Part shown: piece by piece, positions 34,510-45,134 of the stretch
Numbering within the stretch: position 1 is the stretch's first letter
Layout of the letters: each line of letters opens with the position of its first letter
NCBI RefSeq assembly: GCF_000143885.2
Contig: NC_018581.1
Span: 2,480,001-2,544,000, forward strand
Length of the DNA stretch: 64,000 bases
DNA from: Gordonia sp. KTR9
GTDB lineage: Bacteria > Actinomycetota > Actinomycetes > Mycobacteriales > Mycobacteriaceae
Reading direction: 5' to 3'
Notes under the pieces: model-generated
What the model saw: the letters and a program-made list of their open reading frames with translations, nothing else
The model's database searches: none
Told to the model about the DNA's origin: nothing
Made by a program: the position numbers and the translations under genes

Positions 34510-34998
34510 ATGACTGCGATCGCCCACCAGGCCCCCCAGCACCTGCGCTCGGTCAGCGCTCGTCGCGATGCGGAGGCCATCGCGCGCCGGAAGGAAGCAC
34601 TGGCGCGTCTCGCAGCCCGCCGGATGCCGTTGCCCGGCCACCAGATCCAGCCGTCGCGCGCGGGTCAGCCGCTGGCACTCGGACATCGTCCGGGACATCC
34701 CCACCTGCACCGGGCGGTCACCGTGCCCGCCGCCGAGATCCCCGAGGTGGCAGCGTCATCGGTCGATCGGGCCAAGCCCAATCTCACCTCGCGCGAGGTC
34801 GAGGTCCTGCGCACCTGGATGCTGGTCGATTCCAAACCCGCTGTGGCACAGGAGCTCTACATCTCCCTCGGCACGGTCAACACCCACCTCACCCGCATCC
34901 GGGCGAAGTACGCCGAGATCGGCCGTCCGGCCCCGACGAAGGCGTCGCTGGTGGCCCGGGCCATCCAGGACGGGATCATGACGCTCGACGAGCTCTGA
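34510..34998 (+). CDS. LuxR-type HTH regulator without receiver domain
   Basis: A 162-residue protein. The last 70 residues form a GerE/LuxR HTH (LTSREVEVLRTWMLVDSKPAVAQELYISLGTVNTHLTRIRAKYAEIGR). The first 85 are Arg/Pro/His-rich and look disordered, with no receiver, PAS or ATPase domain. ATG 34510 is preferred for GAGGAAG about 5 nt upstream; ATG 34489 is possible. It follows the PP2C and FHA genes and probably forms a regulatory group with them. The 150-nt leader holds paired repeats. Confidence 0.8.
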   Translation: MTAIAHQAPQHLRSVSARRDAEAIARRKEALARLAARRMPLPGHQIQPSRAGQPLALGHRPGHPHLHRAVTVPAAEIPEVAASSVDRAKPNLTSREVEVLRTWMLVDSKPAVAQELYISLGTVNTHLTRIRAKYAEIGRPAPTKASLVARAIQDGIMTLDEL

Positions 34999-35061
34999 TC
35001 GTCGCCTGCGCTTCGGTGGGCAGGGGAGTCCCCACCGGGGTCGTGCGCGATACTGGTCTGC

Positions 35062-35916
35062 GTGGCAGCCATCGAGGACATACTCCAGGTCGAGCAGATC
35101 GAGACCGACATCTACCGCGGCGGTGCGTTCCCGAGCCATCTCCGGCGGACCTTCGGCGGACAGGTCGCCGGACAGTCGCTGATGTCGGCGACCCGAACGG
35201 TGTCCGAGGAGTTCGACGTCCATTCCCTGCACGGTTACTTTCTGCGTCCCGGTGACCCGGACCGCCCGGCGGTGTTCCTCGTCGACCGGATCCGGGACGG
35301 GCGCTCGTTCGTCACCCGGCGGGTGACCGGCGTTCAGAACGGTGAGGCGATCTTCACCATGTCCGCGTCGTTCCATGTCCGCACCGACGAGGGTTACGAG
35401 CATCAGGACCGCATGCCTCCCGCGCCGCAACCCGACGAATTGAACGACCGCCTGGACGAACTGGGCGCGGAGGAACGCGCGGTGTTCAAGGAGTGGGCCA
35501 ATTTCGACCTGCGCATCGTGCCGCGGGAGAAGATGGTCACGTCATCGTATTTCGCTGCGCAGCAACGGGTGTGGTTCCGCTACCGCCACCGGCTGCCCGA
35601 CGACACCGTCTTCCACGTCGGCACCCTCGCCTACATGAGTGACATGACCCTCCTCGGGTCTTCGCGGGTGCCGCACCCGGAGTCCAACCCGCAGGTCGCC
35701 TCGCTCGACCACGCGATGTGGTTCATGCGGCCGTTCCGCGCCGACGACTGGCTGCTCTACGACCAGACGTCGCCGTCGGCGGGGTCGGGCCGAGCGCTGA
35801 CCCAGGGACGGATCTTCGACATCCGGGGCAGGCTCGTCGCCGCGGTCACCCAGGAGGGGCTGGCCCGCACCGGCCGCGCGATGCCGGCCGACCAGCACGC
35901 GCGGACCGATCGGTGA
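35062..35916 (+). CDS. tesB: Acyl-CoA thioesterase II
   Basis: A 284-residue double hot-dog thioesterase. Family segments are [42 protein letters not shown] (with the catalytic Asp) and [20 protein letters not shown]. It hydrolyses medium- and long-chain acyl-CoA. GTG 35062 start. It overlaps pdxT by 4 nt (GTGA) and the pair keeps the order seen in mycobacteria. Confidence 0.92.
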   Translation: MAAIEDILQVEQIETDIYRGGAFPSHLRRTFGGQVAGQSLMSATRTVSEEFDVHSLHGYFLRPGDPDRPAVFLVDRIRDGRSFVTRRVTGVQNGEAIFTMSASFHVRTDEGYEHQDRMPPAPQPDELNDRLDELGAEERAVFKEWANFDLRIVPREKMVTSSYFAAQQRVWFRYRHRLPDDTVFHVGTLAYMSDMTLLGSSRVPHPESNPQVASLDHAMWFMRPFRADDWLLYDQTSPSAGSGRALTQGRIFDIRGRLVAAVTQEGLARTGRAMPADQHARTDR

Positions 35917-36533
35917 GCGGGCGGAGCCGACCGCGCATCGGGGTCCTCGCCCTGCAGGGCGACGTGCGCGAACACGTCTTCGCGCTCGAGGCGGCCGGCG
36001 CCGACGCCGTGGCCGTCCGACGCCCGGCCGAACTCGACGAGATCGACGGGATCATCATCCCCGGCGGTGAGTCGACGACGATGAGCAAGCTGCTCGGCAT
36101 CTTCGATCTGTTCGACCCGCTGGCGGAAAAGCTGTCCGACGGACTGCCGGCCTACGGGTCGTGCGCCGGCATGATCATGCTCGCGTCCACGATCCTCGAC
36201 ACGCGGCCCGACGCACGACATCTCGATGCCCTCGATGTGACCGTGCGGCGCAACGCATTCGGTCGCCAGGTGGAGAGCTTCGAGACCGACCTCGAGTTCA
36301 CCGGCATCACCGACACCGACGGCGCCGCGCCCATGCGCGCGGTGTTCATCCGTGCGCCCTGGGTCGAGACGATCGCCCCCGAGGTCGAGGTGCTGGCGCG
36401 CATTCCCGACGGCCCGGCGGCCGGACGCATCGTCGCGGTCCGCCAGGGGAACGTGCTCGCGACGTCGTTTCACCCGGAGGTGACCGGCGACCGGCGCGTA
36501 CATGAATACTTCGTGGAGATGGTGCGTCGGTAA
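35913..36533 (+). CDS. pdxT: Pyridoxal 5'-phosphate synthase, glutaminase subunit PdxT
   Basis: A 206-residue class I glutamine amidotransferase. The nucleophile is Cys in [10 protein letters not shown] and the His-Glu pair is in [18 protein letters not shown] is the oxyanion block. It releases ammonia from glutamine and channels it to PdxS. GTG 35913 is used because it directly opens the family N-terminus ([14 protein letters not shown]) and overlaps tesB. Confidence 0.94.
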   Translation: MSGRSRPRIGVLALQGDVREHVFALEAAGADAVAVRRPAELDEIDGIIIPGGESTTMSKLLGIFDLFDPLAEKLSDGLPAYGSCAGMIMLASTILDTRPDARHLDALDVTVRRNAFGRQVESFETDLEFTGITDTDGAAPMRAVFIRAPWVETIAPEVEVLARIPDGPAAGRIVAVRQGNVLATSFHPEVTGDRRVHEYFVEMVRR

Positions 36534-36689
36534 GATCGTGCCGAACCAGCGGTAGACCACGAGCCCGGCACGCCGGGAACAATCCACCAGGGCGCCCAAC
36601 CGACAGGGCGACCGAGTAGAGCCAGGAATGCGCCGGATGCGGGCCGCGGCCCGCCGCACGTGCCGGCGCCGGGAAAGGAATCGACGGAC

Positions 36690-37445
36690 ATGAGCGGCCA
36701 CTCCAAATGGGCCACCACCAAGCACAAGAAGGCGGCCATCGACGCCAAGCGCGGCAAGATGTTCGCCAAGCTCATCAAGAACATCGAGGTGGCGGCACGG
36801 ACCGGCGGCGGCGACCCGGCGGGCAACCCCACGCTGTTCGACGCCATCCAGAAGGCGAAGAAGTCGTCGGTCCCCAACGACAACATCGAGCGCGCGCGCA
36901 AGCGCGGCGGCGGTGAAGAGGCCGGCGGCGCGGACTGGCAGACCATCATGTACGAGGGCTATGGCCCCAACGGGGTGGCCGTCCTCATCGAGTGCCTCAC
37001 CGACAACCGCAACCGCGCGGCGGGCGAGGTCCGGACCGCGATGACGCGCAACGGCGGCAACATGGCCGATCCCGGCTCGGTGTCCTACCTGTTCACCCGC
37101 AAGGGAGTGGTGACGCTGGAGAAGAACGGGCAGAGCGAGGACGACGTGCTGATGGCGGTGCTCGACGCGGGTGCCGAAGAGGTCACCGATCTCGGTGATT
37201 CCTTCGAGATCGTCAGCGAGCCAAGCGATCTCATCGCCGTCCGCAGCGCTCTCCAAGAGGCCGGGATCGACTACGACTCCGCCGAGGCGAGCTTCCGCGC
37301 GTCGGTCGAGGTGGCGGTGGACGCCGACGGTGCCCGCAAGGTGTTCAAGCTGATCGACGCGCTCGAGGACTCCGACGACGTCCAGAACGTCTACAGCAAC
37401 GTCGACATCAGCGACGAGGTCCTCGCCGAACTCGAGAACGACTGA
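36690..37445 (+). CDS. YebC/PmpR-family protein
   Basis: A 251-residue member of the YebC family, with the canonical start [37 protein letters not shown]. Family members act as transcriptional regulators or, in recent work, as translation factors at proline stretches; which applies here is unknown. ATG 36690 is preferred over ATG 36660 because it begins the conserved sequence. It lies before ruvCAB, as in many bacteria. Confidence 0.93.
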   Translation: MSGHSKWATTKHKKAAIDAKRGKMFAKLIKNIEVAARTGGGDPAGNPTLFDAIQKAKKSSVPNDNIERARKRGGGEEAGGADWQTIMYEGYGPNGVAVLIECLTDNRNRAAGEVRTAMTRNGGNMADPGSVSYLFTRKGVVTLEKNGQSEDDVLMAVLDAGAEEVTDLGDSFEIVSEPSDLIAVRSALQEAGIDYDSAEASFRASVEVAVDADGARKVFKLIDALEDSDDVQNVYSNVDISDEVLAELEND

Positions 37446-37480
37446 TGACGGCGCCCTACGCGGTGTGTTGATCACCGGAC

Positions 37481-37503
37481 TTGTCCGTCCTCCCCGATAG
37501 GAT
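37481..37503 (+). promoter_or_regulatory. PafBC-type (RecA-independent DNA-damage) promoter of ruvCAB
   Basis: TTGTCCGTC, an 8-nt spacer, then TAGGAT (37498-37503). This closely follows the mycobacterial RecA-NDp consensus TTGTCRGTG-N8-TAnnnT, with two differences in the first block. Confidence 0.65.
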
Positions 37504-37504
37504 C

Positions 37505-37520
37505 TCGAACAACTGTTCGC
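37505..37520. promoter_or_regulatory. LexA (SOS) box of ruvCAB
   Basis: TCGAAC-AACT-GTTCGC matches the actinobacterial SOS box TCGAAC-N4-GTTCGA except for the last base. It starts 2 nt after the -10 of the PafBC-type promoter, where LexA would block the transcription start. Confidence 0.75.
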
Positions 37521-37546
37521 AGAACACGATGCCTGGGAGGGTACGA

Positions 37547-38116
37547 GTGCGCGTCATGGGCGTCGATCCGGGTCTGACCCGGTGCGGTATCGCGCTGGTC
37601 GAGTCGGGTCGGGGCCGAACGGTGACCGCCCTCGACGTCGACGTGGTGCGAACCCCGAGTGACATGGAACTCGCCGAGCGGCTGCTCGCGATCTACACCT
37701 CCGCGTGTCACTGGCTCGACGTCCACCAGCCGGATGTGGTGGCCATCGAACGGGTCTTCGCGCAGAACCAGGTGTCCACCGCGATGGGGACCGCGCAGGC
37801 CGGCGGCGTGATCGCGCTCGCGGCGTCGCAACGTGATGTCCCGGTCCGATTCCACACCCCGTCGGAGGTGAAGGCGGCGGTGACCGGCAGCGGGCGCGCC
37901 GACAAGGCGCAGGTCACCGCCATGGTCACCCGGATTCTCGGCATGCAGACCAAACCGCGTCCTGCCGACGCCGCGGACGCGCTGGCGCTCGCGATCTGTC
38001 ACTGCTGGCGCGGACCGATGATGGAACGGATGGCCGCCGCGCAGAAGCAGGCCGACGCGGCCGCGGCCCGTCACCGCGCGCGGGTGGCCCAGGCACGAGA
38101 GGGGAGTCGCGCATGA
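37547..38116 (+). CDS. ruvC: Holliday junction endonuclease RuvC
   Basis: A 189-residue resolvase with the four acidic positions visible: Asp in [11 protein letters not shown], Glu in AIERVFAQ, and the Asp pair in [15 protein letters not shown] 37547 is chosen for GGGAGG 6 nt upstream. The longer opening would run through the SOS box. It overlaps ruvA by 4 nt (ATGA). Expression is probably DNA-damage inducible from the two elements just upstream. Confidence 0.94.
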   Translation: MRVMGVDPGLTRCGIALVESGRGRTVTALDVDVVRTPSDMELAERLLAIYTSACHWLDVHQPDVVAIERVFAQNQVSTAMGTAQAGGVIALAASQRDVPVRFHTPSEVKAAVTGSGRADKAQVTAMVTRILGMQTKPRPADAADALALAICHCWRGPMMERMAAAQKQADAAAARHRARVAQAREGSRA

Positions 38117-38706
38117 TCGCGTCAGTCCGCGGACCGGTGCTCGAGATCGCCCTCGACCACGCCGTGATCGACTGCGGAGGAGTGGGTTATCGCGTGCTCG
38201 CCACCCCCGCGACACTGTCCCGGCTCCACCGGGGCGACGAGGCGACGCTGCTGACCTCGATGATCGTCCGCGAGGACTCGATGACGCTCTACGGCTTCAC
38301 CGAACCCGACGCCCGTTCCCTCTTCGCGCTCCTGCAGACGGTGACCGGCGTCGGTCCGCGACTGGCGATGGCCACCCTCGCGGTCCTCGAGCCCGATGCG
38401 CTGCGCCGCGCGCTCGCCGAGTCCGACACCAAGGCCCTCACCTCGGTTCCGGGTATCGGCAAGCGGGTGGCCGAACGGCTCTGCGTCGAACTGCGGGACA
38501 AGGTCGACCGGCCCACCGGCGAGCCGTCGGGCGGTGTCACGGTCGTCGGCGGCATCCGCGATCAGGTGGCCGAGGCCCTCGTCGGCCTCGGGTTCACGCC
38601 CGGCCCCGCCGAGAAGGCGGTCACCGCGGTACTCGCCGAACATCCCGATGCCGACGCGTCGACGGCGCTCCGGCACTCGTTGTCGCTGCTGGGAAAGGCG
38701 TCCTAG
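38113..38706 (+). CDS. ruvA: Holliday junction DNA helicase subunit RuvA
   Basis: A 197-residue protein with an OB fold ([12 protein letters not shown]...[10 protein letters not shown]), two helix-hairpin-helix motifs ([17 protein letters not shown] and [19 protein letters not shown]) and the C-terminal domain that contacts RuvB ([19 protein letters not shown]). It binds the four-way junction. Its stop is directly followed by the ruvB ATG. Confidence 0.95.
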   Translation: MIASVRGPVLEIALDHAVIDCGGVGYRVLATPATLSRLHRGDEATLLTSMIVREDSMTLYGFTEPDARSLFALLQTVTGVGPRLAMATLAVLEPDALRRALAESDTKALTSVPGIGKRVAERLCVELRDKVDRPTGEPSGGVTVVGGIRDQVAEALVGLGFTPGPAEKAVTAVLAEHPDADASTALRHSLSLLGKAS

Positions 38707-39795
38707 ATGACCGAGGACCCGGACTACGTCGACGATCGCGACGTGAGCGCGATGCCGGTGCGGTCCGACGGTGACCTCGACGCCGGACTGCGGCCCCGGT
38801 CGCTCGCCGAATTCGTCGGCCAGCCGCGCGTCTGCGAGCAACTCGAACTCGTGCTCCAGGGAGCCAAGGGTCGCGGCGGGACACCCGATCACATCCTGTT
38901 GTCGGGTCCGCCCGGGCTCGGCAAGACGTCGCTGGCCATGATCATCGCCTCGGAGATGGGCGCCGCGATCCGCGTGACCTCGGGCCCGGCACTCGAGCGG
39001 GCCGGCGATCTCGCGGCCATGCTCTCCAATCTCGTCGAGGGCGATGTGCTGTTCATCGACGAGATCCACCGCATCGCGCGGCCGGCCGAGGAGATGCTCT
39101 ACCTGGCGATGGAGGATTTCCGGGTCGACGTCGTGGTCGGCAAGGGCCCGGGTGCCACCTCGATCCCGCTGGATGTCGCGCCGTTCACCCTGGTCGGTGC
39201 GACGACGCGGTCGGGGTCGCTGACCGGTCCGCTGCGCGACCGCTTCGGTTTCACCGCGCACATGGAGTTCTACGAGCCGGAGGAACTGGTCCGGGTGTTG
39301 CGCCGGGCGGCGGCGATCCTCGGCATCGAACTGCGCGACGACGCCTCCGGCGAGATCGCCCGCCGATCACGCGGCACCCCCCGCATCGCGAACCGGCTGC
39401 TGCGTCGGGTTCGGGACTACGCCGAGGTGCGCGGCGACGGTTCGATCACCGTGGAGGTCGCCCGCGCGGCCCTCGCGGTCTACGACGTCGACGAGCTGGG
39501 ATTCGACCGGCTCGACCGGGCCGTGCTGGACGCCCTGATCCGCGCCTTCGGCGGCGGCCCGGTCGGTGTGTCGACGCTGGCCGTGGCGGTCGGCGAGGAG
39601 CCGGCGACCGTCGAGGAGGTCTGCGAGCCGTTCCTGGTGCGTGCGGGCATGATCGCCCGGACGCCACGCGGGCGGGTGGCCACGGCAGCCGCCTGGCATC
39701 ACCTCGGTCTCACCCCGCCGGCAGGTGCGATGAACGCCACCTTCGGGGTGCGTCCGCGCGACGTCGCCGCGGAGACGTTGTTCGACGACCTCTGA
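38707..39795 (+). CDS. ruvB: Holliday junction DNA helicase subunit RuvB
   Basis: A 362-residue AAA+ motor. Walker A is [10 protein letters not shown], Walker B LFIDEIHR, sensor 1 VGATTRSG, and the arginine finger is in GPLRDRFG. A winged-helix end ([18 protein letters not shown]...[17 protein letters not shown]) contacts DNA. It drives branch migration with RuvA. The gene ends shortly before a hairpin at 39812-39832. Confidence 0.96.
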   Translation: MTEDPDYVDDRDVSAMPVRSDGDLDAGLRPRSLAEFVGQPRVCEQLELVLQGAKGRGGTPDHILLSGPPGLGKTSLAMIIASEMGAAIRVTSGPALERAGDLAAMLSNLVEGDVLFIDEIHRIARPAEEMLYLAMEDFRVDVVVGKGPGATSIPLDVAPFTLVGATTRSGSLTGPLRDRFGFTAHMEFYEPEELVRVLRRAAAILGIELRDDASGEIARRSRGTPRIANRLLRRVRDYAEVRGDGSITVEVARAALAVYDVDELGFDRLDRAVLDALIRAFGGGPVGVSTLAVAVGEEPATVEEVCEPFLVRAGMIARTPRGRVATAAAWHHLGLTPPAGAMNATFGVRPRDVAAETLFDDL

Positions 39796-39811
39796 CCCCA
39801 CCGGCACCACC

Positions 39812-39832
39812 TGCGGGGATGACCTCCCCGCA
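39812..39832 (+). terminator. Terminator-like hairpin after ruvB
   Basis: TGCGGGGA / TCCCCGCA perfect 8-bp arms with a 5-nt loop, 17 nt after the ruvB stop. No T-run. Confidence 0.55.
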
Positions 39833-39943
39833 AGACGTGGCACACTGTGTGGAGCACAGCTGAGCTGATGCTGCCCGGATCCGTCCGGACAGGCCGCTCG
39901 CTCACGCCGTACATCCCGATACCCGAAGGATTGACTCGCACTC

Positions 39944-40324
39944 ATGGACGCTCTGCTCTTCCCGCTCCTGCTCGCCCTGCTCGCCGGCTTCATGTTCCTG
40001 TCGATGCGGAAGCAGAAGAAGCGTGTGGCCGAGATGCAGGAGATGCAGAACTCGGTGTCCACGGGCACCCGCGTCCAGCTGACCTCCGGGCTCTTCGGCA
40101 CCGTGATCGACGCGAGCTCGCCCGACGTCGTCGACGTCGAGATCGCGACCGGTGTGGTCACCCGCTGGAACCGGCTGGCTGTCATGCGTGTCGTCCCCAC
40201 CGACGAAGCCGCCGCCACCTACGCGGGCCATGTCGCCCCGGAGATCGACTCCGACGACTACGACGTCGACTCGGTCAGCCTGGACAAGCCTGCCACCGAC
40301 GACGCACGCGACACCGACAAGTAA
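39944..40324 (+). CDS. yajC: Preprotein translocase subunit YajC
   Basis: A 126-residue protein with one N-terminal transmembrane helix (LLFPLLLALLAGFMFLSMRKQKKR) and the YajC core MQEMQNSVSTGTRVQLTSGLFGTVIDAS. It joins the SecDF accessory complex. An Asp-rich C-terminal tail is typical of actinobacterial copies. First gene of yajC-secD-secF. Confidence 0.9.
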   Translation: MDALLFPLLLALLAGFMFLSMRKQKKRVAEMQEMQNSVSTGTRVQLTSGLFGTVIDASSPDVVDVEIATGVVTRWNRLAVMRVVPTDEAAATYAGHVAPEIDSDDYDVDSVSLDKPATDDARDTDK

Positions 40325-40484
40325 GCCGAATCCGCGCCGCGTCGGTTCATGACGCGGCGCGCCCACCTGCCCGCGCGGCCGCCCTGGACCTCCTCTGGTG
40401 TGTCCCGGACACCGGGCCGATGGTGGCCGTGCCGGTCGAGATGCCTGTCGGCCGGTTGACGCTCTCAAGGAGACCTGAACAGCT

Positions 40485-42203
40485 GTGACAACTCCCTCTC
40501 GGACTTCGGGGAAGGGCCGGACTGCAGGGAAGCGGTCGCGACCGGCTCGAGAGATCCCGCCGTGGCGCCCGCTCGTGGCCTTCATCGGCCTGCTCGCGGT
40601 CGTCTACGGACTGATCTTCTTCACCGGCCCACAGACCATCGAACCGAAGCTCGGTATCGACCTGCAGGGCGGTACTCGCGTCACCCTGACCGCGCGGACC
40701 GAAGACGGTAAGGCTCCGACCCGAGAACAGCTCGACCAGGCCAAGCAGATCATCGAACAGCGTGTGAACGGACTCGGTGTCTCCGGTTCCGAGGTCGTCG
40801 TCAGCGGTGACAACCTGATCATCACGGTCCCGGGCCAGGACGGCGCCCAGGCCCGCTCCCTGGGCCAGACGGCGCGCCTGTATGTCCGGCCGGTGGTCGG
40901 GCAGCCCGTCATGGCGACCCCGCAACCGCCGAAGCCCGAAGGCGCCGACGATCAAGCGGACGCCCTGCCGACCGAGGCCGCGGCAGCCGCGATCGACGAG
41001 CAGCGCAAACTGCGTCAGGCCCCCGCGAACGCGAGCCCGCAGCAGCTCGAGGCGCTTCAGCAGCAGATGGCGAAGATGGACTGTTCGCCGACGGCCAACG
41101 ATCCCCTGCTGGGCAACGACCGCCCCGACCAGTACCTGGTGGCCTGCTCGACCGACGGCTCGGAGGTCTACCTTCTCGGCCCGGAGATCATCGACGGTCG
41201 CGACATCAAGAACGCGAACGCCGGAACCGACCCGCAGACCGGCGAATGGGTGGTGACCCTGGAGTTCGAGGGTGAGGCCGCGAGCTTCTGGCCCCGGTAC
41301 ACCGCCGAGCAGGCGCCCAACCGGACCCAGACCGCGTTCACCCTCGACTCGCGCGTCGTGTCGGCGCCGGCGATCAACGAGCCGATCCCGGGCGGTCAGA
41401 CCCGGATCAGCGGCGGCAGCGCGAGCCCATTCACCGAGTCGTCGTCGAACGAGCTCGCGAACGTGCTGAAGTACGGTTCGCTGCCGTTGTCGTTCACCGC
41501 CTCCGATGCCGAGACGATCTCGGCGACCCTGGGTCTCGCCTCGCTGCAGGCCGGTCTGATCGCCGGACTGGTCGGCCTGATCGCGGTGTTCATCTACGCG
41601 CTGGCCTACTACCGCATGCTCGGCATCCTGACAGTGCTGTCACTGGTCCTCGCGGGAGCGATGGTCTACGGCATCATCGTCCTGCTCGGCCGCTGGATCG
41701 GGTTCACGCTCGACCTGGCCGGTATCGCGGGTCTGATCATCGGTATCGGTATGACCGCCGACTCGTTCGTCGTCTACTTCGAACGAATAAAGGACGAGAT
41801 GCGCGAGGGCCGCAGCTTCCGGTCCGCGGTGCCCCGCGGCTGGGCGAGCGCGCGCCGCACCATCTGGTCCGGTAACGCGGTGAGCTTCATCGCCGCCGCC
41901 GTCATCTACATCCTGGCGATCGGCGAGGTCCGCGGATTCGCGTTCACCCTGGGTCTGACCACGATCCTCGACGTCATGGTCGTGTTCCTGGTCACCCATC
42001 CGCTGGTCGTCTACGCGAGCCGTTCGACGTTCCTGTCGAAGCCGAGCGTCAACGGACTCGGGGCGATCAGCGAGGTCGCCCGCCAGCGTCGCGTGGCCGC
42101 GCACCGGCAATCGGGTGCGAGTCCCGCCGCCGGCTCCGCCGCCGCGACGGCCGACGCCGATGACACCACGGACGCCACTCGGGAGAAGGGGACGGTGCGA
42201 TGA
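40485..42203 (+). CDS. secD: Protein translocase subunit SecD
   Basis: A 572-residue RND-fold subunit. After the first helix comes [14 protein letters not shown], the SecD signature, then a large periplasmic P1 domain with an actinobacterial Pro/Gln-rich insertion (about 140-190). Five helices follow, with [23 protein letters not shown] carrying the Asp implicated in proton flow. It pulls exported proteins using the proton gradient. GTG start; it overlaps secF by 4 nt. Confidence 0.94.
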   Translation: MTTPSRTSGKGRTAGKRSRPAREIPPWRPLVAFIGLLAVVYGLIFFTGPQTIEPKLGIDLQGGTRVTLTARTEDGKAPTREQLDQAKQIIEQRVNGLGVSGSEVVVSGDNLIITVPGQDGAQARSLGQTARLYVRPVVGQPVMATPQPPKPEGADDQADALPTEAAAAAIDEQRKLRQAPANASPQQLEALQQQMAKMDCSPTANDPLLGNDRPDQYLVACSTDGSEVYLLGPEIIDGRDIKNANAGTDPQTGEWVVTLEFEGEAASFWPRYTAEQAPNRTQTAFTLDSRVVSAPAINEPIPGGQTRISGGSASPFTESSSNELANVLKYGSLPLSFTASDAETISATLGLASLQAGLIAGLVGLIAVFIYALAYYRMLGILTVLSLVLAGAMVYGIIVLLGRWIGFTLDLAGIAGLIIGIGMTADSFVVYFERIKDEMREGRSFRSAVPRGWASARRTIWSGNAVSFIAAAVIYILAIGEVRGFAFTLGLTTILDVMVVFLVTHPLVVYASRSTFLSKPSVNGLGAISEVARQRRVAAHRQSGASPAAGSAAATADADDTTDATREKGTVR

Positions 42204-43396
42204 CCGGGCCGGACAACAAGGCAGCCGGGGACTCGGCCGTCCTCGACGCCGACAAGGCGCAGCCCGGCGCGGACGCCGACTTCGTCGCCGACCGCGACCG
42301 GTCGTTCCTGTCCCGGCTCTACACCGGTACGGGTGCTTTCGAGATCGTCGGACGCCGCCGGATGTGGTACGGCGTGACCGCGGCGATCCTGTTGATCTGT
42401 CTGGCCTCGATCGGTATCCGCGGGTTCACCCTCGGCATCGACTTCGAGGGCGGTACCCAGATGTCGGTACCGGTCGTCTCCTCGGAGATCACCGCCGAAT
42501 CCGTGGAGGAAGTCGTCACCGCAGCCCTGGGTGAGGCGCCCGAGTCGGTGCAGACCGCGGGCGCCGGTGGCAGCCAGACGATCCAGGTGCGCACCGAGAC
42601 ACTCGACCTCGCCGAGGCGGAGTCGGTGACCCGCGCGCTCGCCGACGAGTTCGGGCCGGAGCTCGCACCCGCCGAGGTGAGCATCTCGGATGTGAGCTCG
42701 ACCTGGGGCAATGAGATCACCGAGCGGATGCTGATCGCGCTTGCCGTGTTCCTGGTCATCGTCTTCGTCTACATCGCGGTGCGATTCGACCGGGAGATGT
42801 CCGTCGCGGCGATGGGGTCGTTGTTCTTCGACCTGATCGTGACCGCCGGGATCTACTCGCTGGTCGGCTGGGAGGTCACACCGGCGACCGTCATCGGTCT
42901 GCTCACGATCCTCGGTTTCTCGATCTACGACACCGTGGTGGTGTTCGACAAGATTTCCGAGAACACCCGCTCGGTCCTGCAGACCACCCGGCGCACCTAC
43001 GCCGAACAAGCCAATCTCGGCGTCAACCAGACCCTGATGCGGTCGATCAACACCACGGTCATCTCGGTGTTGCCGATCATCGCGCTGATGATCATCGCGG
43101 TCTGGCTGCTCGGGGTGGGCACGCTCAAGGACCTCGGCCTCATCCAGCTGGTCGGCGTGATCGTCGGCGCGTACTCGTCGATCTTCCTCGCCGCGCCGCT
43201 CCTGGCGACACTGAAGGAACGTCGACCCGACGTCGCCCGGCACACCGAGAAGGTCCTGCGGCGTCGTGCCGCGGTCGAGTCCGGCGTGCCGGTCGGCGAC
43301 GCGCGACCGGTGCGGACCCACCGTCGAGGCGAGACCGTCGACACCGACGACGCGGACCGGGCGGTCCCGACCGGCAAACGCCGCCGCAACCGCTAG
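42200..43396 (+). CDS. secF: Protein translocase subunit SecF
   Basis: A 398-residue partner of SecD. The [16 protein letters not shown] signature follows the first helix. The membrane half has [25 protein letters not shown], where the conserved Asp lies, and [16 protein letters not shown]. The C-terminal tail is charged and likely cytosolic. ATG 42200 overlaps the secD stop. Confidence 0.94.
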   Translation: MTGPDNKAAGDSAVLDADKAQPGADADFVADRDRSFLSRLYTGTGAFEIVGRRRMWYGVTAAILLICLASIGIRGFTLGIDFEGGTQMSVPVVSSEITAESVEEVVTAALGEAPESVQTAGAGGSQTIQVRTETLDLAEAESVTRALADEFGPELAPAEVSISDVSSTWGNEITERMLIALAVFLVIVFVYIAVRFDREMSVAAMGSLFFDLIVTAGIYSLVGWEVTPATVIGLLTILGFSIYDTVVVFDKISENTRSVLQTTRRTYAEQANLGVNQTLMRSINTTVISVLPIIALMIIAVWLLGVGTLKDLGLIQLVGVIVGAYSSIFLAAPLLATLKERRPDVARHTEKVLRRRAAVESGVPVGDARPVRTHRRGETVDTDDADRAVPTGKRRRNR

Positions 43397-43406
43397 TCTC
43401 ACCGAC

Positions 43407-45134
43407 GTGACCAGTCGGAGCCGGGAGTTCGTCAGGATCCTGAGCCTCGTCGTCGGGCTCGTCACGGTCGCCGGGTTGCTGACGGCGTGCGGCGACGACG
43501 GACCCCCGACCATCGACTACGTCGTCGACGCCCGGATCTCGACCTACAACGCGAACACGGTGGGCGGCAACGCCGATGGCGTGCTCATGGCGACCACCCG
43601 GTTGCTGCCGGGTTTCAGTCTCCTGGGCCCGGCCGGTCAGGTCATCCCGGATCGTGACGTCGGCACGGTCACTCAGGTGCCCGGCCGGGTCCCGACCCTG
43701 CGGTACGAGTTCCACCCCGAGGCGACCTTCTCCGACGGAGTGGCCCTCGACTGCGACGACCTCCTCCTGGCCTGGGCGGCGATGAGCGGACGCCTCCCCG
43801 GGTTCACCCCGGCGACCACCGCGGGCTACCGGGACATCGACTCGGTGGACTGCGCGGCCGGCGACAAGAGCGCGACCGTGACCTTCGCGCCCGGACGTGA
43901 GTACCGAAACTGGCTCTCGCTCTTCGGCGCCGGCGCGATGGTGCCGGCACACGTCGTGGCCCGGGTGGCGGGACTCACCGACGTCATCGACCCGATCCGC
44001 GCCATGGACCGGGCCGCCATCGGGCGTATCGCGGACGCGTGGAACACCGGCTTCGATCTGACATTCGGCCGGGTCGACCACGCGCACTACCCGGCGTCCG
44101 GGCCGTATCGCATCGACCGGTACTCGCGATCGGGCGGTCTGGTCCTGGTGCCCAACGAGGCATGGTGGGGAGACAAGCCCGAGACCTCGCGCATCGTCGT
44201 CTGGGGTCGCGGCACCGACGCGACCCGCAGGCTCCCCGAGGGCCGGTTCGACGTCGTCGACGTGACGGCGGGCCTCGTCGACGGCGATGTGGCCGGCTCG
44301 GCGGGTGCGGCCGGCCCGGCGTCGCCCGCACGGGCACTCGGAGTGGAGGAGCTGGTCCTGGCCGGTCGCGGCGTCTTCGGTGATGTGCGGATGCGCCGTG
44401 CGTTCGCCTCGTGTGTGCCGCGTGCCGACCTCGCGCGCGACTTCGGGGCGGGTGCGCAAGTCTGGAATCTCCGTGTGCTCTCACCCGCGGACAATCTCGC
44501 CGGGCAGATGAACTCGGAATTCGGTCAGGCCTACCAGCGGCCCGACATCGAACGGGCGCGGGGACTCGTGCGGTCGGCGACCGGTCAGGGCGCGGGTGTG
44601 GATCCGGCAACCGGTGAGACGACCGCGTCCGGAGTCGCGCCGCGGACGGTGCGCATCGGCTACGTCGCACCGACCCCGCGATGGCAGCAGATGACCGCCG
44701 CGATCGCGGCGTCCTGCCGCGCCGCCGGCTTCGTCGTCGACGACGTCTCCTCCCCGGAGCTCGGTCCCGATGCGCTCGGGCGCGACGCCGACGTCCTGAT
44801 CGTCGCCGGTGGCGCGTCGTTCGCCGCGGCCGGGGCCGCCGACCCCAGCCGCGACGCCTACGCCCTGCGCGGAGGCGACCCGCTGAATCTGTCCGGCATC
44901 CGGGAGCCGATGGTGAGCCGGGGAGTGGATCAGCTAGCGACGACCGTGTCGGCGCCCGATCGTCTGCGTCTGGCCCGGTCCATCGAGAACGCGACCTGGT
45001 CGACGATGCCGTCGGTGCCCCTGTTCGCGGCACCGCGGGTACGGCAATGGAAGGATCGGGTGGGCAACGTGGTGGCCGGCATGGGCCGCGACGGCACCGG
45101 ATGGAATATGGATCGGTGGACGATCCGTGGCTGA
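43407..45134 (+). CDS. Family 5 extracellular solute-binding lipoprotein
   Basis: A 575-residue protein with signal sequence and lipobox LLTAC followed by a peptide/nickel-type (SBP_bac_5) fold: PTLRYEFHPEATFSDGVALDCDDLLLAW and YPASGPYRIDRYSRSGGLVLVPNEAWWGD are typical. It occupies the place of Rv2585c between secF and apt, with no permease genes nearby, so its transport partner is elsewhere or it has another envelope role. GTG 43407 is preferred; TAGTCT lies 7 nt upstream, suggesting a leaderless start. Confidence 0.85.
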   Translation: MTSRSREFVRILSLVVGLVTVAGLLTACGDDGPPTIDYVVDARISTYNANTVGGNADGVLMATTRLLPGFSLLGPAGQVIPDRDVGTVTQVPGRVPTLRYEFHPEATFSDGVALDCDDLLLAWAAMSGRLPGFTPATTAGYRDIDSVDCAAGDKSATVTFAPGREYRNWLSLFGAGAMVPAHVVARVAGLTDVIDPIRAMDRAAIGRIADAWNTGFDLTFGRVDHAHYPASGPYRIDRYSRSGGLVLVPNEAWWGDKPETSRIVVWGRGTDATRRLPEGRFDVVDVTAGLVDGDVAGSAGAAGPASPARALGVEELVLAGRGVFGDVRMRRAFASCVPRADLARDFGAGAQVWNLRVLSPADNLAGQMNSEFGQAYQRPDIERARGLVRSATGQGAGVDPATGETTASGVAPRTVRIGYVAPTPRWQQMTAAIAASCRAAGFVVDDVSSPELGPDALGRDADVLIVAGGASFAAAGAADPSRDAYALRGGDPLNLSGIREPMVSRGVDQLATTVSAPDRLRLARSIENATWSTMPSVPLFAAPRVRQWKDRVGNVVAGMGRDGTGWNMDRWTIRG

